Shown one piece after another: positions 8,262 through 16,220 of a stretch of DNA of 64,000 nucleotides. The notes beneath the pieces are model-generated. The model did not search any database and was not told the origin of the DNA. It saw only the letters and a list, made by a program, of their open reading frames with translations. The position numbers and the translations under genes were made by a program. The DNA is from Tistrella bauzanensis (lineage in GTDB: Bacteria; Pseudomonadota; Alphaproteobacteria; Tistrellales; Tistrellaceae), in assembly GCF_014636235.1 (NCBI RefSeq), contig NZ_BMDZ01000008.1:43232-107231 (forward strand), in the 5' to 3' direction. Positions within the stretch are counted from its first letter, which is position 1, and each line of letters starts with the position of its first letter.

Positions 8262-9052
8262 GGCCGGCTGCCAATGAACCGGGTGCCGATGAACAGTTCG
8301 GGCGTGTCGATGAAGTGGTGCCGGGTGGCCGCATCCATCACGAAGCCCTGCGGGTCGCCGGTGATCAGACGGGTCATCTGCGAGCGGTGGCACATCACGG
8401 CCCGGGCCTTCACCCGCCGCAGCGCGGTGGTGTGGAAGCGGTATAGCCGATCATGCGGACCCGGGACGGTTTCCGTGAACCGGCCCCAGACCGGGAACTG
8501 CCAGAGCCGCAGCCCCGGCCGCGCGGCGGCAAGTCTGCGCGCGATCGCCGCCACCCGCTGATGGTCGATATGAGGGTCGCCCGCCCAGGTTGTCCACACG
8601 GCCCGCGCGCCCGTCTGGTCGATCAAGACGCCGATGCGGTCGTGCAGTGCCTGTGCCGCCGCATCACCGAGGGGGATCCCCTGATCGCGTTCGCCCAGCG
8701 CGACCACGCGCGCGGGCGCCCGCAGACGGCTGCCGGTGAGTGTCGCCACCGCCTTGCGCAGTTCACGCAGCCGCAGCGCCACCAGCCGTTCCGGCGGAAA
8801 GCCGGGCGCGTCGGGATGAGATCCCCGGCCATCGGTGACCACGGCCACAGTCACCGCCACACCCCGCCGGCTGGCGGCGGCGATGGCGGCGCCACAGCCC
8901 AGCGACTCGTCATCCGGGTGCGGGGTCAGCACCAGCACCGGCCCGCCATCGGTCAACCGGTCGATATGGATCATCGGTGCCGCCGGCGCCGCGCGCAGCA
9001 GATGGCCCTGAGCAAAGGGTGTTACCCCGCTGTCCGTGGACCGCGCCGTCAC
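8258..9052 (-). CDS. PIG-L (LmbE) family N-deacetylase
   Basis: About 264 residues. The diagnostic zinc motif PHPDDE occurs near residue 44, followed by LGCGAAIAAA, VTDGRGSHPD and the second metal/catalytic segment GDPHIDH. Family enzymes remove N-acetyl groups from GlcNAc-type sugars (GlcNAc-PI, MshB, BshB, LmbE). The start is uncertain: GTG at 9053-9055, GTG at 9050-9052 (chosen because it overlaps the upstream stop as GTGA), or an internal ATG at 8974. It is translationally coupled to the acyl-CoA-dehydrogenase-like gene upstream and to the methyltransferase downstream. Confidence 0.88.
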   Translation of the reverse strand: MTARSTDSGVTPFAQGHLLRAAPAAPMIHIDRLTDGGPVLVLTPHPDDESLGCGAAIAAASRRGVAVTVAVVTDGRGSHPDAPGFPPERLVALRLRELRKAVATLTGSRLRAPARVVALGERDQGIPLGDAAAQALHDRIGVLIDQTGARAVWTTWAGDPHIDHQRVAAIARRLAAARPGLRLWQFPVWGRFTETVPGPHDRLYRFHTTALRRVKARAVMCHRSQMTRLITGDPQGFVMDAATRHHFIDTPELFIGTRFIGSRP

Positions 9053-10230
9053 CACAGGCCCCGGCCATCGGCGGCGCGGGCGGCAAGGATCCGGCCCGCC
9101 GCCAGCAGCTTGGCATCCGGCGCTGCCTGACGGATGAACAGCGACAGGTCGCGGCGCAGCCGTTCGATATCGCTGCCCCGATCATGGGCCTGCATGCCCA
9201 GCGATGTCTCGGCCAGCGCCAGCACCGCCACGCACATCTCCTCGACCGTCTGGCGGGCGAGCAGGCAGCCGGCCACCGCATGGTCGACGACCGCGACCGG
9301 GCCGCCGGCCGCGGCCTCGGCCGCGATCGCAGCCTCGCGGACAGTGGCAAGCGATGCCCGACACAGCGCCACGGCGCGGGCGAACCGGGTGAGTTGCAGC
9401 GGATCGTCCAGGCGGCCTGCCGCCGCCAGCCGGTCGTGCCAGACGCTGATCAGCGCCTCGGCGCCACCGATATGGGCGGCACAATAGCGCCAGATCCCGC
9501 CCTCGAAATGCGGTTCGCGGCCATAGGCGCCGGGGGCGCCCAGCAGGTCGTCCGCGCCCAGCGTGACCCCGCCCAGATCGATGCGGCCCGAGACGGTGGC
9601 GCGCATGCCGGCGGCCGTCCAGGCGCCGGGATCGTGCCGCGCAGGATCGGTGACGTCGACCACCGCCAGACGGGGGGCGGCGGCCTCGGGGGCGGCTGCG
9701 TCGGGCGTGGGGCCGTCCGCCGGCCGCAGGCTGACCACTGCCAGCCCGACCAGCCCCAGCCCCGACGCGAAGCGCTTGCCGCCGGTGAGGGTGACACGGC
9801 CATCCGCGCCGACGGTGCCAGTCACGCCGACGGTGCCAGTCAACGGCGTGGCATCATCCGCCGCCCAGACCCCCATCAGGCAGCCATCGCGCACCGCGGC
9901 CGACACGCGCCCGATCATCGGGGCATCACCATAGAGCGCGACCAGCTTCACGGCGTTCATGTGGCCTTCGACCAGACGCGCCACCGGCAGACTGGCCCGG
10001 CCGATGCGGCGCAGCACGTCCACCGCCTCGACTGTGCCGGCGGCCGTCTGCCCTAGGCCCAGGGCGCGGCCCCCCTGATCGACGGGCAGGGGGCTGCGCA
10101 ACACGCCGGCGGCGGCCAGCCGGTCGATATCGGGGCCGAGCCCCGCGGTGCCGGCATCGGCATCGGCGGCACGCGCGGCGATGGCGGTAAGCGCCGCGTC
10201 CAGCGCCGTCGGGACGGGTGCCGCGATCAT
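9049..10230 (-). CDS. acyl-CoA dehydrogenase-fold flavoprotein, probably not a beta-oxidation enzyme
   Basis: 393 residues from the ATG at 10228-10230, which overlaps the glycosyltransferase stop (ATGA). The order of an N-terminal helical domain, a central beta domain (LTGGKRFASGLGLVGLAVVSLRP) and a C-terminal four-helix domain matches the acyl-CoA dehydrogenase fold. The usual C-terminal Q-I-x-G-G-x-G-Y segment and an obvious catalytic Glu context are not visible; instead the region reads AETSLGMQAHDRGSDIERLRRDLSLF. This is closer to what I would expect of ACAD-fold monooxygenases (the DszC or nitrososynthase type), some of which oxidise amino sugars. Specific activity is inference. Confidence 0.8.
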   Translation of the reverse strand: MIAAPVPTALDAALTAIAARAADADAGTAGLGPDIDRLAAAGVLRSPLPVDQGGRALGLGQTAAGTVEAVDVLRRIGRASLPVARLVEGHMNAVKLVALYGDAPMIGRVSAAVRDGCLMGVWAADDATPLTGTVGVTGTVGADGRVTLTGGKRFASGLGLVGLAVVSLRPADGPTPDAAAPEAAAPRLAVVDVTDPARHDPGAWTAAGMRATVSGRIDLGGVTLGADDLLGAPGAYGREPHFEGGIWRYCAAHIGGAEALISVWHDRLAAAGRLDDPLQLTRFARAVALCRASLATVREAAIAAEAAAGGPVAVVDHAVAGCLLARQTVEEMCVAVLALAETSLGMQAHDRGSDIERLRRDLSLFIRQAAPDAKLLAAGRILAARAADGRGLW

Positions 10231-11327
10231 GACGCCAACCGCCGGGCCGGAAGCCGGCTGTGGCCGCAGACCAGGGACGCGAACTGGGCAAGCTGTGGCA
10301 GATGGGCCTGAACCGTGCTCCAGCGCATCCGGGGATGGCGCAGCGCCGGGCTCGCCGCGTCCAGCGCCGCCCAGGCGGCGCCGAAGCCCGGCCGCTGTCC
10401 CCAATGGCGGCGCAGGATCGCCCGCATCGACACCCGGCGCAGCAGGATGGCGGGTGGGGCGAAATCCTCGTCCGACAGCGGGTCGGGCTGAGTGAGCGGT
10501 GCGGCCAGCGTTGCCGCCAGGCCGCCCGCCGCCCGTCCGGCCATGCGGCATGACGTGATGACCCGCACCCGGTCGGCATGGCGCACCGGCAGGTCATGGG
10601 CGGCCATGCGCCGGGCCAGGGCGCGATCTTCGGCCCAGGGCACCGCCGGCAGGCCGCCGACCCGGTCGTAATGACGCCCCCGCATCGCCAGACTGGCGCC
10701 ACAGGCCATGCCGTGATGTGGCCAGGGATCGGCCGGATCGGGATCGATGGCCGTGGCGATGCGCAGCGACAACCGCCGGTACTGGCCTTCCACCACGGCC
10801 CGCCGGCGCACCGCCGCAGGCAGCGCCGCCCATTCGGCGGCATCGAATTGCAGCCGGCCGCAGACCAGCGCGGCGCCGGCATCAAGCGCGTGGCGGGTGG
10901 CTGTCAGCCAGTCGGGTGCCGGGCGGGTGTCGGCATCGGTGGTGGCCAGCACCCCGTCGGCCGAAAGGTGGGCGCGCGCCAGATCCATCGCCAGCCGCCG
11001 CGCCCCACCGGCATGGGCATGGGCCGGCGGTAGCGAGACATCGACCAGATCGAGCGCCGGGCCGTTGCGGGGCAGCCCGCGTGCCCAGGCGGTGGCGCGC
11101 GCCACGGTGTCGTCGGTGGCGTTGTTGACCAGAAGCAGGATGACGCCCCCGCCACCGGTGGCGTCCAGCGCGACACGGCAGGCATCGAGGCAGCCGGTGA
11201 TCTGTGCTGCCTCGTCGCGCGCCGGAATGGCGATCGCATGACGGGGCCGCGCGGGGCGGCCGAACAACCATCGTCCGGTGATCCATGGGCCTGCCGCTGT
11301 CACCTTGCGCGTCCTCCTGAAAGTCAT
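10227..11327 (-). CDS. family 2 glycosyltransferase
   Basis: 366 residues. The GT-A fold opens with HAIAIPARDEAAQITGCLDAC, continues with LLLVNNATDDT and has a DxD-type metal site in LATTDADTRPAPDWL (about residues 125-140). A later acceptor-side segment GGLPAVPWAEDRAL supplies the catalytic ED. No strong membrane helix is visible, so it is probably cytoplasmic. It is the first gene of the minus-strand cluster and overlaps the flavoprotein gene by 4 bases, so all four genes should be made as one transcript. Donor and acceptor are unknown. Confidence 0.87.
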   Translation of the reverse strand: MTFRRTRKVTAAGPWITGRWLFGRPARPRHAIAIPARDEAAQITGCLDACRVALDATGGGGVILLLVNNATDDTVARATAWARGLPRNGPALDLVDVSLPPAHAHAGGARRLAMDLARAHLSADGVLATTDADTRPAPDWLTATRHALDAGAALVCGRLQFDAAEWAALPAAVRRRAVVEGQYRRLSLRIATAIDPDPADPWPHHGMACGASLAMRGRHYDRVGGLPAVPWAEDRALARRMAAHDLPVRHADRVRVITSCRMAGRAAGGLAATLAAPLTQPDPLSDEDFAPPAILLRRVSMRAILRRHWGQRPGFGAAWAALDAASPALRHPRMRWSTVQAHLPQLAQFASLVCGHSRLPARRLAS

Positions 11328-11456
11328 GGCCGCCCCTGAGGCGAGGGGTCAGGCATGCGGTATCGGCGATGACGCCGGCTTGAGGAAACTCTTCGGCGCC
11401 GGTTTTGTTCACCCTGAGAGGAGAGGTCACAGATCGACAGGAGAAGGATCGGGCCC

Positions 11457-12119
11457 ATGTCCGAGACCGACCATGCCCCGTATGAAACGCGCAGAGAGGC
11501 CGTCGACCGGGCGGCAAGGCAGCGCAACCGGTTCGAATATCTGACGGGCGGGGCCGCGGCACTTCTGCTGGCGGCCTGTGCCATGGCGCTGCTCAGCCAG
11601 GGCGGCACCAGCGCCCGTCCGGCGGCCGACCGGATGATCGGCTGGGGATTCATCGCGCTGGCGCTGGGACTGGCGGTGGCCGGCGGGCTGTTGCACCGGC
11701 AGAGCCGCGCCGCCCGCAGGGTGGACCCGGCGCTGGCCGCGCATGATGCGTTGCTGGCACGGCTCGCGGCCGAGCGCGACCTGCTGCGCAGCGCCTGGCG
11801 CTGGTATGTGCTGCCCCTGATGCCGGGCTTTGTGCTGGTCTATGCCGGGGGTATGAGCGACCCCGATCCCGGCATGCTGTTCATGATCGCGGCAGCGGCG
11901 CTGACCGTGGCCCTGCTGGCCGCTATCGTGCTGCTGAACCGGCATGCGGCTGCGGTCTTCGACCGCGAGATCCGGGCGGTGCGGTCAGAGCGTCCGGCCG
12001 ATATCGGCGGCGGCGTCGACCACCATCCGGCCCAGGGCGTCGAGCCGGTCGTCGGAGATCCGGGCGGTGGGGCCGCTGATCGACAGGGCGGCGATGGGTT
12101 GAAGCCCCCGCGGCGGTGA
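11457..12119 (+). CDS. hypothetical multi-pass membrane protein
   Basis: 220 residues. After a charged N-terminus there are four hydrophobic segments: about 29-48, 62-80, 120-135 and 140-160. No family is recognised. The last ~45 residues (from about 176) are glycine/proline-rich and lie antisense to the 3' end of the IclR gene, so this tail may be a read-through extension without function of its own. The start ATG at 11457 has GAGGAGAGG about 30 bases upstream but a nearer GGAG-like site at 11442-11445. It is divergent from the glycosyltransferase operon. Confidence 0.6.
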   Translation: MSETDHAPYETRREAVDRAARQRNRFEYLTGGAAALLLAACAMALLSQGGTSARPAADRMIGWGFIALALGLAVAGGLLHRQSRAARRVDPALAAHDALLARLAAERDLLRSAWRWYVLPLMPGFVLVYAGGMSDPDPGMLFMIAAAALTVALLAAIVLLNRHAAAVFDREIRAVRSERPADIGGGVDHHPAQGVEPVVGDPGGGAADRQGGDGLKPPRR

Positions 12120-12761
12120 GATCGCGGCGGCCACGCAGCGCAGACCGATCGATTGTTCCTCGTCGTCCAGCGCCCAGCCACGGGCGGCGATGGCCGCCAG
12201 TTCGGCGGCAAGCCCCTCCGATCCGGTGCCCGTGGCTTGGACCGGCAGAGGCCGGCTGCCGGCGGCCAGCAGCGCCTTGCCGACCCCGGTCGAGATCATC
12301 GGCACCCGCGCGCCGGGCCGGGCGAAGGCCCGCATCATCTCGGCGCATTCCACCTGCGCCAGATACAACATGCGATCGTCGGCGCGGATCGCGAGATTGA
12401 CGGTTTCGCCCGAGCGTTCCATCAGCCGCTGCATCACCGGCAGCGCTGCTGCCGCCAGATGCCGCGCCGGGTCGAAGGCCTGCCCGGTGATGAAGGCTTC
12501 AGGCCCCACCCGCCACAGATTGTGAGGGGCATCGAAGCTGGCCCAGCCGCGCGCGGCCAGTGTGTTCAGCAGCCGGTGGGCGGTGGATGCGGCGAGCCCC
12601 GCCTTGCGCGCGGCCGGCGACAGCCCGATACCGCCGGGCGTCTCTGCCAGGATCCGGAGCAGGTCGAGGGCGCGGGTCACCGCCTGCACCGATCCGGTCG
12701 CACCGGTGGCGGCCGTGGCGGCGGGCATGGGCATGTCGTCCGGGGTGTCATTCTGGCTCAT
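11985..12761 (-). CDS. IclR-family transcriptional regulator
   Basis: 258 residues from the ATG at 12759-12761, with AGGGA just upstream; a longer frame to 12884 is rejected because it would run through the operator. A winged-helix domain occupies about 22-85 ([42 protein letters not shown]). It is followed by an IclR effector-binding domain (MLYLAQVECAEMMR, ISTGVGKALLA, LDDEEQSIGLRCVAAAI). It is divergent from mcl1, and two overlapping inverted repeats lie between them. It probably controls mcl1 and its own expression in response to a C2/C4 metabolite such as glyoxylate; the effector is inferred. Its last 135 bases overlap the convergent membrane-protein gene. Confidence 0.92.
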   Translation of the reverse strand: MSQNDTPDDMPMPAATAATGATGSVQAVTRALDLLRILAETPGGIGLSPAARKAGLAASTAHRLLNTLAARGWASFDAPHNLWRVGPEAFITGQAFDPARHLAAAALPVMQRLMERSGETVNLAIRADDRMLYLAQVECAEMMRAFARPGARVPMISTGVGKALLAAGSRPLPVQATGTGSEGLAAELAAIAARGWALDDEEQSIGLRCVAAAISPPRGLQPIAALSISGPTARISDDRLDALGRMVVDAAADIGRTL

Positions 12762-12790
12762 GGTCCCTGCATAGCATGTCGGCCGGGCAT

Positions 12791-12815
12791 TTTCCATAGA
12801 ATGGAAAGCCATTCC
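12791..12815. promoter_or_regulatory. candidate IclR operator upstream of mcl1
   Basis: TTTCCAT (12791-12797) and ATGGAAA (12801-12807) form a perfect inverted repeat around AGA. A second, overlapping repeat GGAA-N5-TTCC lies at 12803-12815. IclR proteins bind short TGGAAA/TTTCCA-type palindromes. The site sits just upstream of the mcl1 -35 box, the position expected for activation, and about 30 bases from the iclR start. Confidence 0.65.
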
Positions 12816-12821
12816 GTTTCC

Positions 12822-12850
12822 TTGCGGGCAGGGCGGCGGTTTGCTATGGT
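12822..12850 (+). promoter_or_regulatory. candidate sigma-70-type promoter for mcl1
   Basis: TTGCGG (12822-12827), a 17-base spacer and TATGGT (12845-12850). Transcription would start near 12857, giving a leader of about 65 bases before the ATG at 12923. The IclR palindromes abut it upstream. Confidence 0.55.
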
Positions 12851-12922
12851 GCGCCGCGACAAGAGACACCGAGAGCGCGGCCACGGAACCGGCACGCGCT
12901 GCCCAGACACCGGAGAGCGAGC

Positions 12923-13906
12923 ATGAGCTTCACGATCGTCAAGGAGGCCACTCCGCGCCTCAACCGCAGCGAACTCGCGGTGCCGGGCTCCAGCCCCAAA
13001 TTCTTCGAGAAGGCCGCCAAGGGCGACGCCGATGTGATCTTCCTGGATCTTGAGGATGCGGTCGCCCCCGACGACAAGCCGCAGGCCCGCAAGAACATCA
13101 TCCAGGCTCTGAACGACATCGACTGGCGCGGCAACGGCAAGACGATGAGCGTGCGGATCAACGGCCTCGACACCCATTACATGTACCGCGACGTGGTGGA
13201 TGTGGTGGAGCAGGCCGGTCACAATCTCGACCTGATCATGATCCCCAAGATCGGCACGCCCGGCGATGTCTATGCGCTGGACATGCTGGTGACCCAGATC
13301 GAGCAGGCCAAGGGCATCAAGCACCGCATCGGCTTCGAACTGATCATCGAGACCGCGCTTGGCATGGCGAATATCAACGAGATCGCCAAGGCCAGCCCGC
13401 GGCTGGAATCGCTGCATTTCGGCGTGGCCGATTATTCCGCCTCGACCCGCGCCCGCACCACCAATATCGGCGGCGCCAACGCCAATTACGGCGTGCTGAC
13501 CGAGGCCAACGCCGATGGCGCGCGCGATTATCACTGGGGCGACCAGTGGCATTACGCCCTGTCGCGGATGGTGGTCGCGGCCCGTGCCAACGGCCTGCGC
13601 CCGATCGACGGCCCGTTCGGCGACTTCTCGGATGGCGACGGCTTCCGCGCCCAGGCGCACCGCTCGGCGGCGCTGGGCTGCGAGGGCAAATGGGCGATCC
13701 ATCCCTCGCAGGTTGCCCTGGCCAACGAGGTCATGTCGCCGTCGGATGCCGATGTGAGCAAGGCCCGTCGGATCCTTGAGGCGATGGAACAGGCCCAGAA
13801 GGAAGGCAAGGGTGCCGTGACCATGGATGGCAAGCTGATCGACATCGCCTCGATCCGCCAGGCCGAGGGCATCGTCGCCAAGGCCGACCAGATCAGCCGC
13901 CGCTGA
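12923..13906 (+). CDS. mcl1: L-malyl-CoA / beta-methylmalyl-CoA lyase
   Basis: 327 residues, a CitE-like TIM-barrel lyase. It has the ADVIFLDLEDAVAPDDK segment, the RINGLDTHYMYRDVVDVVEQAG block, PKIGTPGDVYALD, the metal-binding Glu of FELIIETALGMANI and the C-terminal KWAIHPSQVALANEV motif. It closely matches the Rhodobacter Mcl1 pattern as I recall it. Mcl1 cleaves L-malyl-CoA to acetyl-CoA plus glyoxylate and beta-methylmalyl-CoA to propionyl-CoA plus glyoxylate, steps of the ethylmalonyl-CoA route and of glyoxylate assimilation. The other pathway genes are not in this window. It has its own promoter/operator and terminator, so it is probably monocistronic. Confidence 0.92.
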   Translation: MSFTIVKEATPRLNRSELAVPGSSPKFFEKAAKGDADVIFLDLEDAVAPDDKPQARKNIIQALNDIDWRGNGKTMSVRINGLDTHYMYRDVVDVVEQAGHNLDLIMIPKIGTPGDVYALDMLVTQIEQAKGIKHRIGFELIIETALGMANINEIAKASPRLESLHFGVADYSASTRARTTNIGGANANYGVLTEANADGARDYHWGDQWHYALSRMVVAARANGLRPIDGPFGDFSDGDGFRAQAHRSAALGCEGKWAIHPSQVALANEVMSPSDADVSKARRILEAMEQAQKEGKGAVTMDGKLIDIASIRQAEGIVAKADQISRR

Positions 13907-13948
13907 TCGCGACCGGCGCGGTTTCGCGCGGATTGCGGCTTGAAGAAT

Positions 13949-13980
13949 GGCGGTGCCGATGTGGCACCGCCGTTTTTTTT
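13949..13980 (+). terminator. Rho-independent terminator of mcl1
   Basis: GGCGGTGCC (13949-13957) pairs perfectly with GGCACCGCC (13963-13971) around a 5-base loop and is followed by eight T residues (13973-13980). Confidence 0.93.
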
Positions 13981-14101
13981 CGGCTAAGGTGCCGCCCAAG
14001 ATCGGGAATATCCCTGTCTTTCGCAGGCGCGCCCTTGCCGTGTTCAACCGGAAGGGGCATGTCTGACGGCGGATGTCCCTGCCACCAGCCGAGAGCCCTC
14101 C

Positions 14102-15058
14102 ATGAACCATTTCCTGGATTTCGAGAAGCCGATCGCTGAACTCGAAGGGAAGATCAAGGAACTTCGCCACCTGTCCGGCGAGACCGGGGTCAATATCGTC
14201 GAGGAAGTCGGCAAGCTTGAGACCAAGGTCGACCGGCTGCTGCGCCAGATCTATGCCAAGCTGACCGCCTGGCAGAAGACCCAGGTCGCCCGCCATCCCG
14301 AGCGCCCGCATCTGTCGCATTACCTGAGCCGGCTGGTGACCGATTTCACCCCGCTTGCCGGTGACCGCTGCTTTGGCGAGGACGAGGCGGTGATCGGTGG
14401 TCTGGGCCGGATCGGCGATCGCGCGGTGATGGTGATCGGCCAGGAAAAGGGCCATGACGTCGAAAGCCGGGTGCGGCACAATTTCGGCATGGCGCGGCCT
14501 GAAGGCTATCGCAAGGCCCAGCGGCTGATGCGCATGGCCGACCGTTTCGGCCTGCCGGTGGTGACCTTCGTCGATACCGCTGGTGCCTATCCGGGCGTGG
14601 GGGCCGAGGAACGCGGCCAGGCCGAGGCCATCGCCCGCTCGATCGAGGTCTGCCTCGACATCCGCGTGCCGCTGGTGACGGTGGTGATCGGCGAGGGCGG
14701 CAGCGGTGGCGCCATCGCGCTCGCCGCCGCCAACAAGGTGTTGATGCTTGAGCATTCGATCTATTCGGTGATCAGCCCTGAAGGCTGCGCCTCGATCCTG
14801 TGGCGGTCGGGCGAGAATGCCAAGGATGCCGCCGAGGCGCTGAAGCTGACCGCGCAGGACATGCTGAAGGTGCGGCTGATCGACCAGATCATCGAGGAAC
14901 CGCTGGGCGGCGCCCATCGCTCTCCCGACGAGGCGGTGGCCAGTGTCGGCCGCGCGATCGAGGCGATGCTGAGCGAGCTTGAACCCAGGACCGGCGACGA
15001 GTTGCGCAATCTGCGCCGCGACAAGTTCATCGCCATGGGCCGCGATCTCGACGCGTGA
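14102..15058 (+). CDS. accA: acetyl-CoA carboxylase carboxyltransferase subunit alpha
   Basis: 318 residues, the usual length. The protein starts [18 protein letters not shown] and carries the carboxyltransferase crotonase-fold core ([19 protein letters not shown]-type segment, here [20 protein letters not shown]) and the oxyanion-hole block [15 protein letters not shown] plus [15 protein letters not shown]. With AccD it transfers carboxyl from biotin to acetyl-CoA, the first committed step of fatty-acid synthesis, in the cytoplasm. accD is elsewhere, as is normal in Alphaproteobacteria. The stop overlaps the start of the ChaN-like gene. Confidence 0.97.
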   Translation: MNHFLDFEKPIAELEGKIKELRHLSGETGVNIVEEVGKLETKVDRLLRQIYAKLTAWQKTQVARHPERPHLSHYLSRLVTDFTPLAGDRCFGEDEAVIGGLGRIGDRAVMVIGQEKGHDVESRVRHNFGMARPEGYRKAQRLMRMADRFGLPVVTFVDTAGAYPGVGAEERGQAEAIARSIEVCLDIRVPLVTVVIGEGGSGGAIALAAANKVLMLEHSIYSVISPEGCASILWRSGENAKDAAEALKLTAQDMLKVRLIDQIIEEPLGGAHRSPDEAVASVGRAIEAMLSELEPRTGDELRNLRRDKFIAMGRDLDA

Positions 15059-15873
15059 CAGCCTGCCCGGCCGGCACCTGGATCGATCCCGACGACAACA
15101 TGGTCATCACCGAGGCGGCGCTGGTCGCGCGGCTTGGCGACGTGCGCGTGGTGCTGGCCGGTGAACGCCATGACGTGATGGCGATCCATCTGTGGCAGGC
15201 ACATCTGGCGCGCCTGCTGCTGGCCGCCCGCGGCCGGATCGCGATCGGCTTCGAGATGTTTCCCCGTGACGTGCAGCCGGTGCTCGACGACTGGTGCGCC
15301 GGGCGCATCGTCGACGAAGCGGCGTTTCTCGACGCGGTCGGCTGGTCGCAGATCTGGGGCTTCGACCCGGCGCTGTATCTGCCGCTGATCCGGCTGGGCC
15401 GGCTGGATGGCGTCAGCCTGCTGGGGCTGAACTGCCGGCGCGATCTGGTGCGGCGGGTCGGCCGCGAGGGTTTCGATGCCGCAGCCGCCATGGCAGCCGA
15501 AGACGGCGTGTCGCGCCCGGCGCCAGCCAGTGCCGCCTATCGCCGCCAGCTCGCCGCGATGACCGGGCGGGCCATGGCCGATCCGGCGGTGGACCCCGAA
15601 AGTGCCCGACGCTTCGACCGCTTCGTCGCCGCCCAGCAGGTCTGGGACCGGGCCTTCGCCTGCAACATCGCCGGCGCGCTCGGCGCTCCGGGTGCGCCCC
15701 CTGTCGTGCTGGGCATCATCGGCCGCGGCCATATGTCGTTCGGCAACGGTACCCCGCACCAACTGGCTGACCTTGGCATCCATGACACGGCCGTGCTGCT
15801 GACCGCGTCTCTCGAAGATCGCGGAGCGCTAACATCCGGATCGGCCATGGCTGTCTGGCGATTCGATCACTGA
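15055..15873 (+). CDS. ChaN/Tiki-superfamily protein
   Basis: 272 residues from a GTG at 15055 that overlaps the accA stop (GTGA). The family signature is [20 protein letters not shown] near the N-terminus, then [16 protein letters not shown] and a C-terminal [20 protein letters not shown]. Campylobacter ChaN is a haem-binding lipoprotein and the wider EreA/ChaN/Tiki fold includes metal-dependent hydrolases. The Glu/His pairs are kept, but no signal peptide or lipobox is visible, so this copy looks cytoplasmic. Function not established. Confidence 0.82.
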   Translation: MTACPAGTWIDPDDNMVITEAALVARLGDVRVVLAGERHDVMAIHLWQAHLARLLLAARGRIAIGFEMFPRDVQPVLDDWCAGRIVDEAAFLDAVGWSQIWGFDPALYLPLIRLGRLDGVSLLGLNCRRDLVRRVGREGFDAAAAMAAEDGVSRPAPASAAYRRQLAAMTGRAMADPAVDPESARRFDRFVAAQQVWDRAFACNIAGALGAPGAPPVVLGIIGRGHMSFGNGTPHQLADLGIHDTAVLLTASLEDRGALTSGSAMAVWRFDH

Positions 15874-15965
15874 TCTGGTACCAGTTGGCCCGCCCCGGAA
15901 TGTGGCGGGCAAATGACGCCATTTTGGATGAAGATATCGCAGATTTTTTAGGGAGAGCATCTCTG

Positions 15966-16133
15966 ATGCGGTCGAACGAGGCGACACTGACTGGACATCT
16001 GGAAACCACGGCGACACGTGTTCCCGCGGCGAAAAATCTGTGGACGACGCCAGCCCTGGTGCTCGATGTCGCGCGGCACGTTACTGAATCCACCGTTGAG
16101 GGTTCGGGTCCAGATTACGGTACTTATTCCTGA
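15966..16133 (+). CDS. 55-residue peptide with RiPP-precursor-like features
   Basis: Starts ATG at 15966 with a strong AGGGAGAG ribosome-binding site (15950-15957) at 8 bases; an in-frame ATG at 15885 lacks such a site. The peptide has a polar first part (to about residue 22), then NLWTTPALVLDVARHVTEST, then a short Gly/Tyr-rich end (VEGSGPDYGTYS). A W-x-x-P-x-L element followed 10-12 residues later by Thr and then a Gly-rich tail resembles leader/core organisation in lasso-type and related RiPP precursors. No modification enzyme lies nearby, so the assignment is a hypothesis. The surrounding DNA is less GC-rich than the neighbours, and a long hairpin follows the stop by 22 bases. Confidence 0.5.
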   Translation: MRSNEATLTGHLETTATRVPAAKNLWTTPALVLDVARHVTESTVEGSGPDYGTYS

Positions 16134-16155
16134 TCTCAGTCAAGCTTTGGTCTGA

Positions 16156-16210
16156 TCTGACATGAAGGCGCCCGCGATACGACAAGTATTGCGGGCGCCT
16201 TCATGTCAGA
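16156..16210. terminator. 55-base hairpin between convergent peptide gene and secA
   Basis: Arms of 25 bases (16156-16180 and 16186-16210) pair with a single mismatch around the loop GACAA. It lies 22 bases after the small peptide gene and 10 bases after the secA stop, so it could terminate both strands. Neither side has a T tract, which is unusual; it could equally be an mRNA-stabilising or REP-like palindrome. Confidence 0.6.
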
Positions 16211-16220
16211 GGCCTTACGG

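Noticed and set aside
12758-14917. 719-codon minus-strand frame across mcl1 and accA
   Set aside because: Crosses two well-supported genes and a terminator on the other strand; only a shadow.
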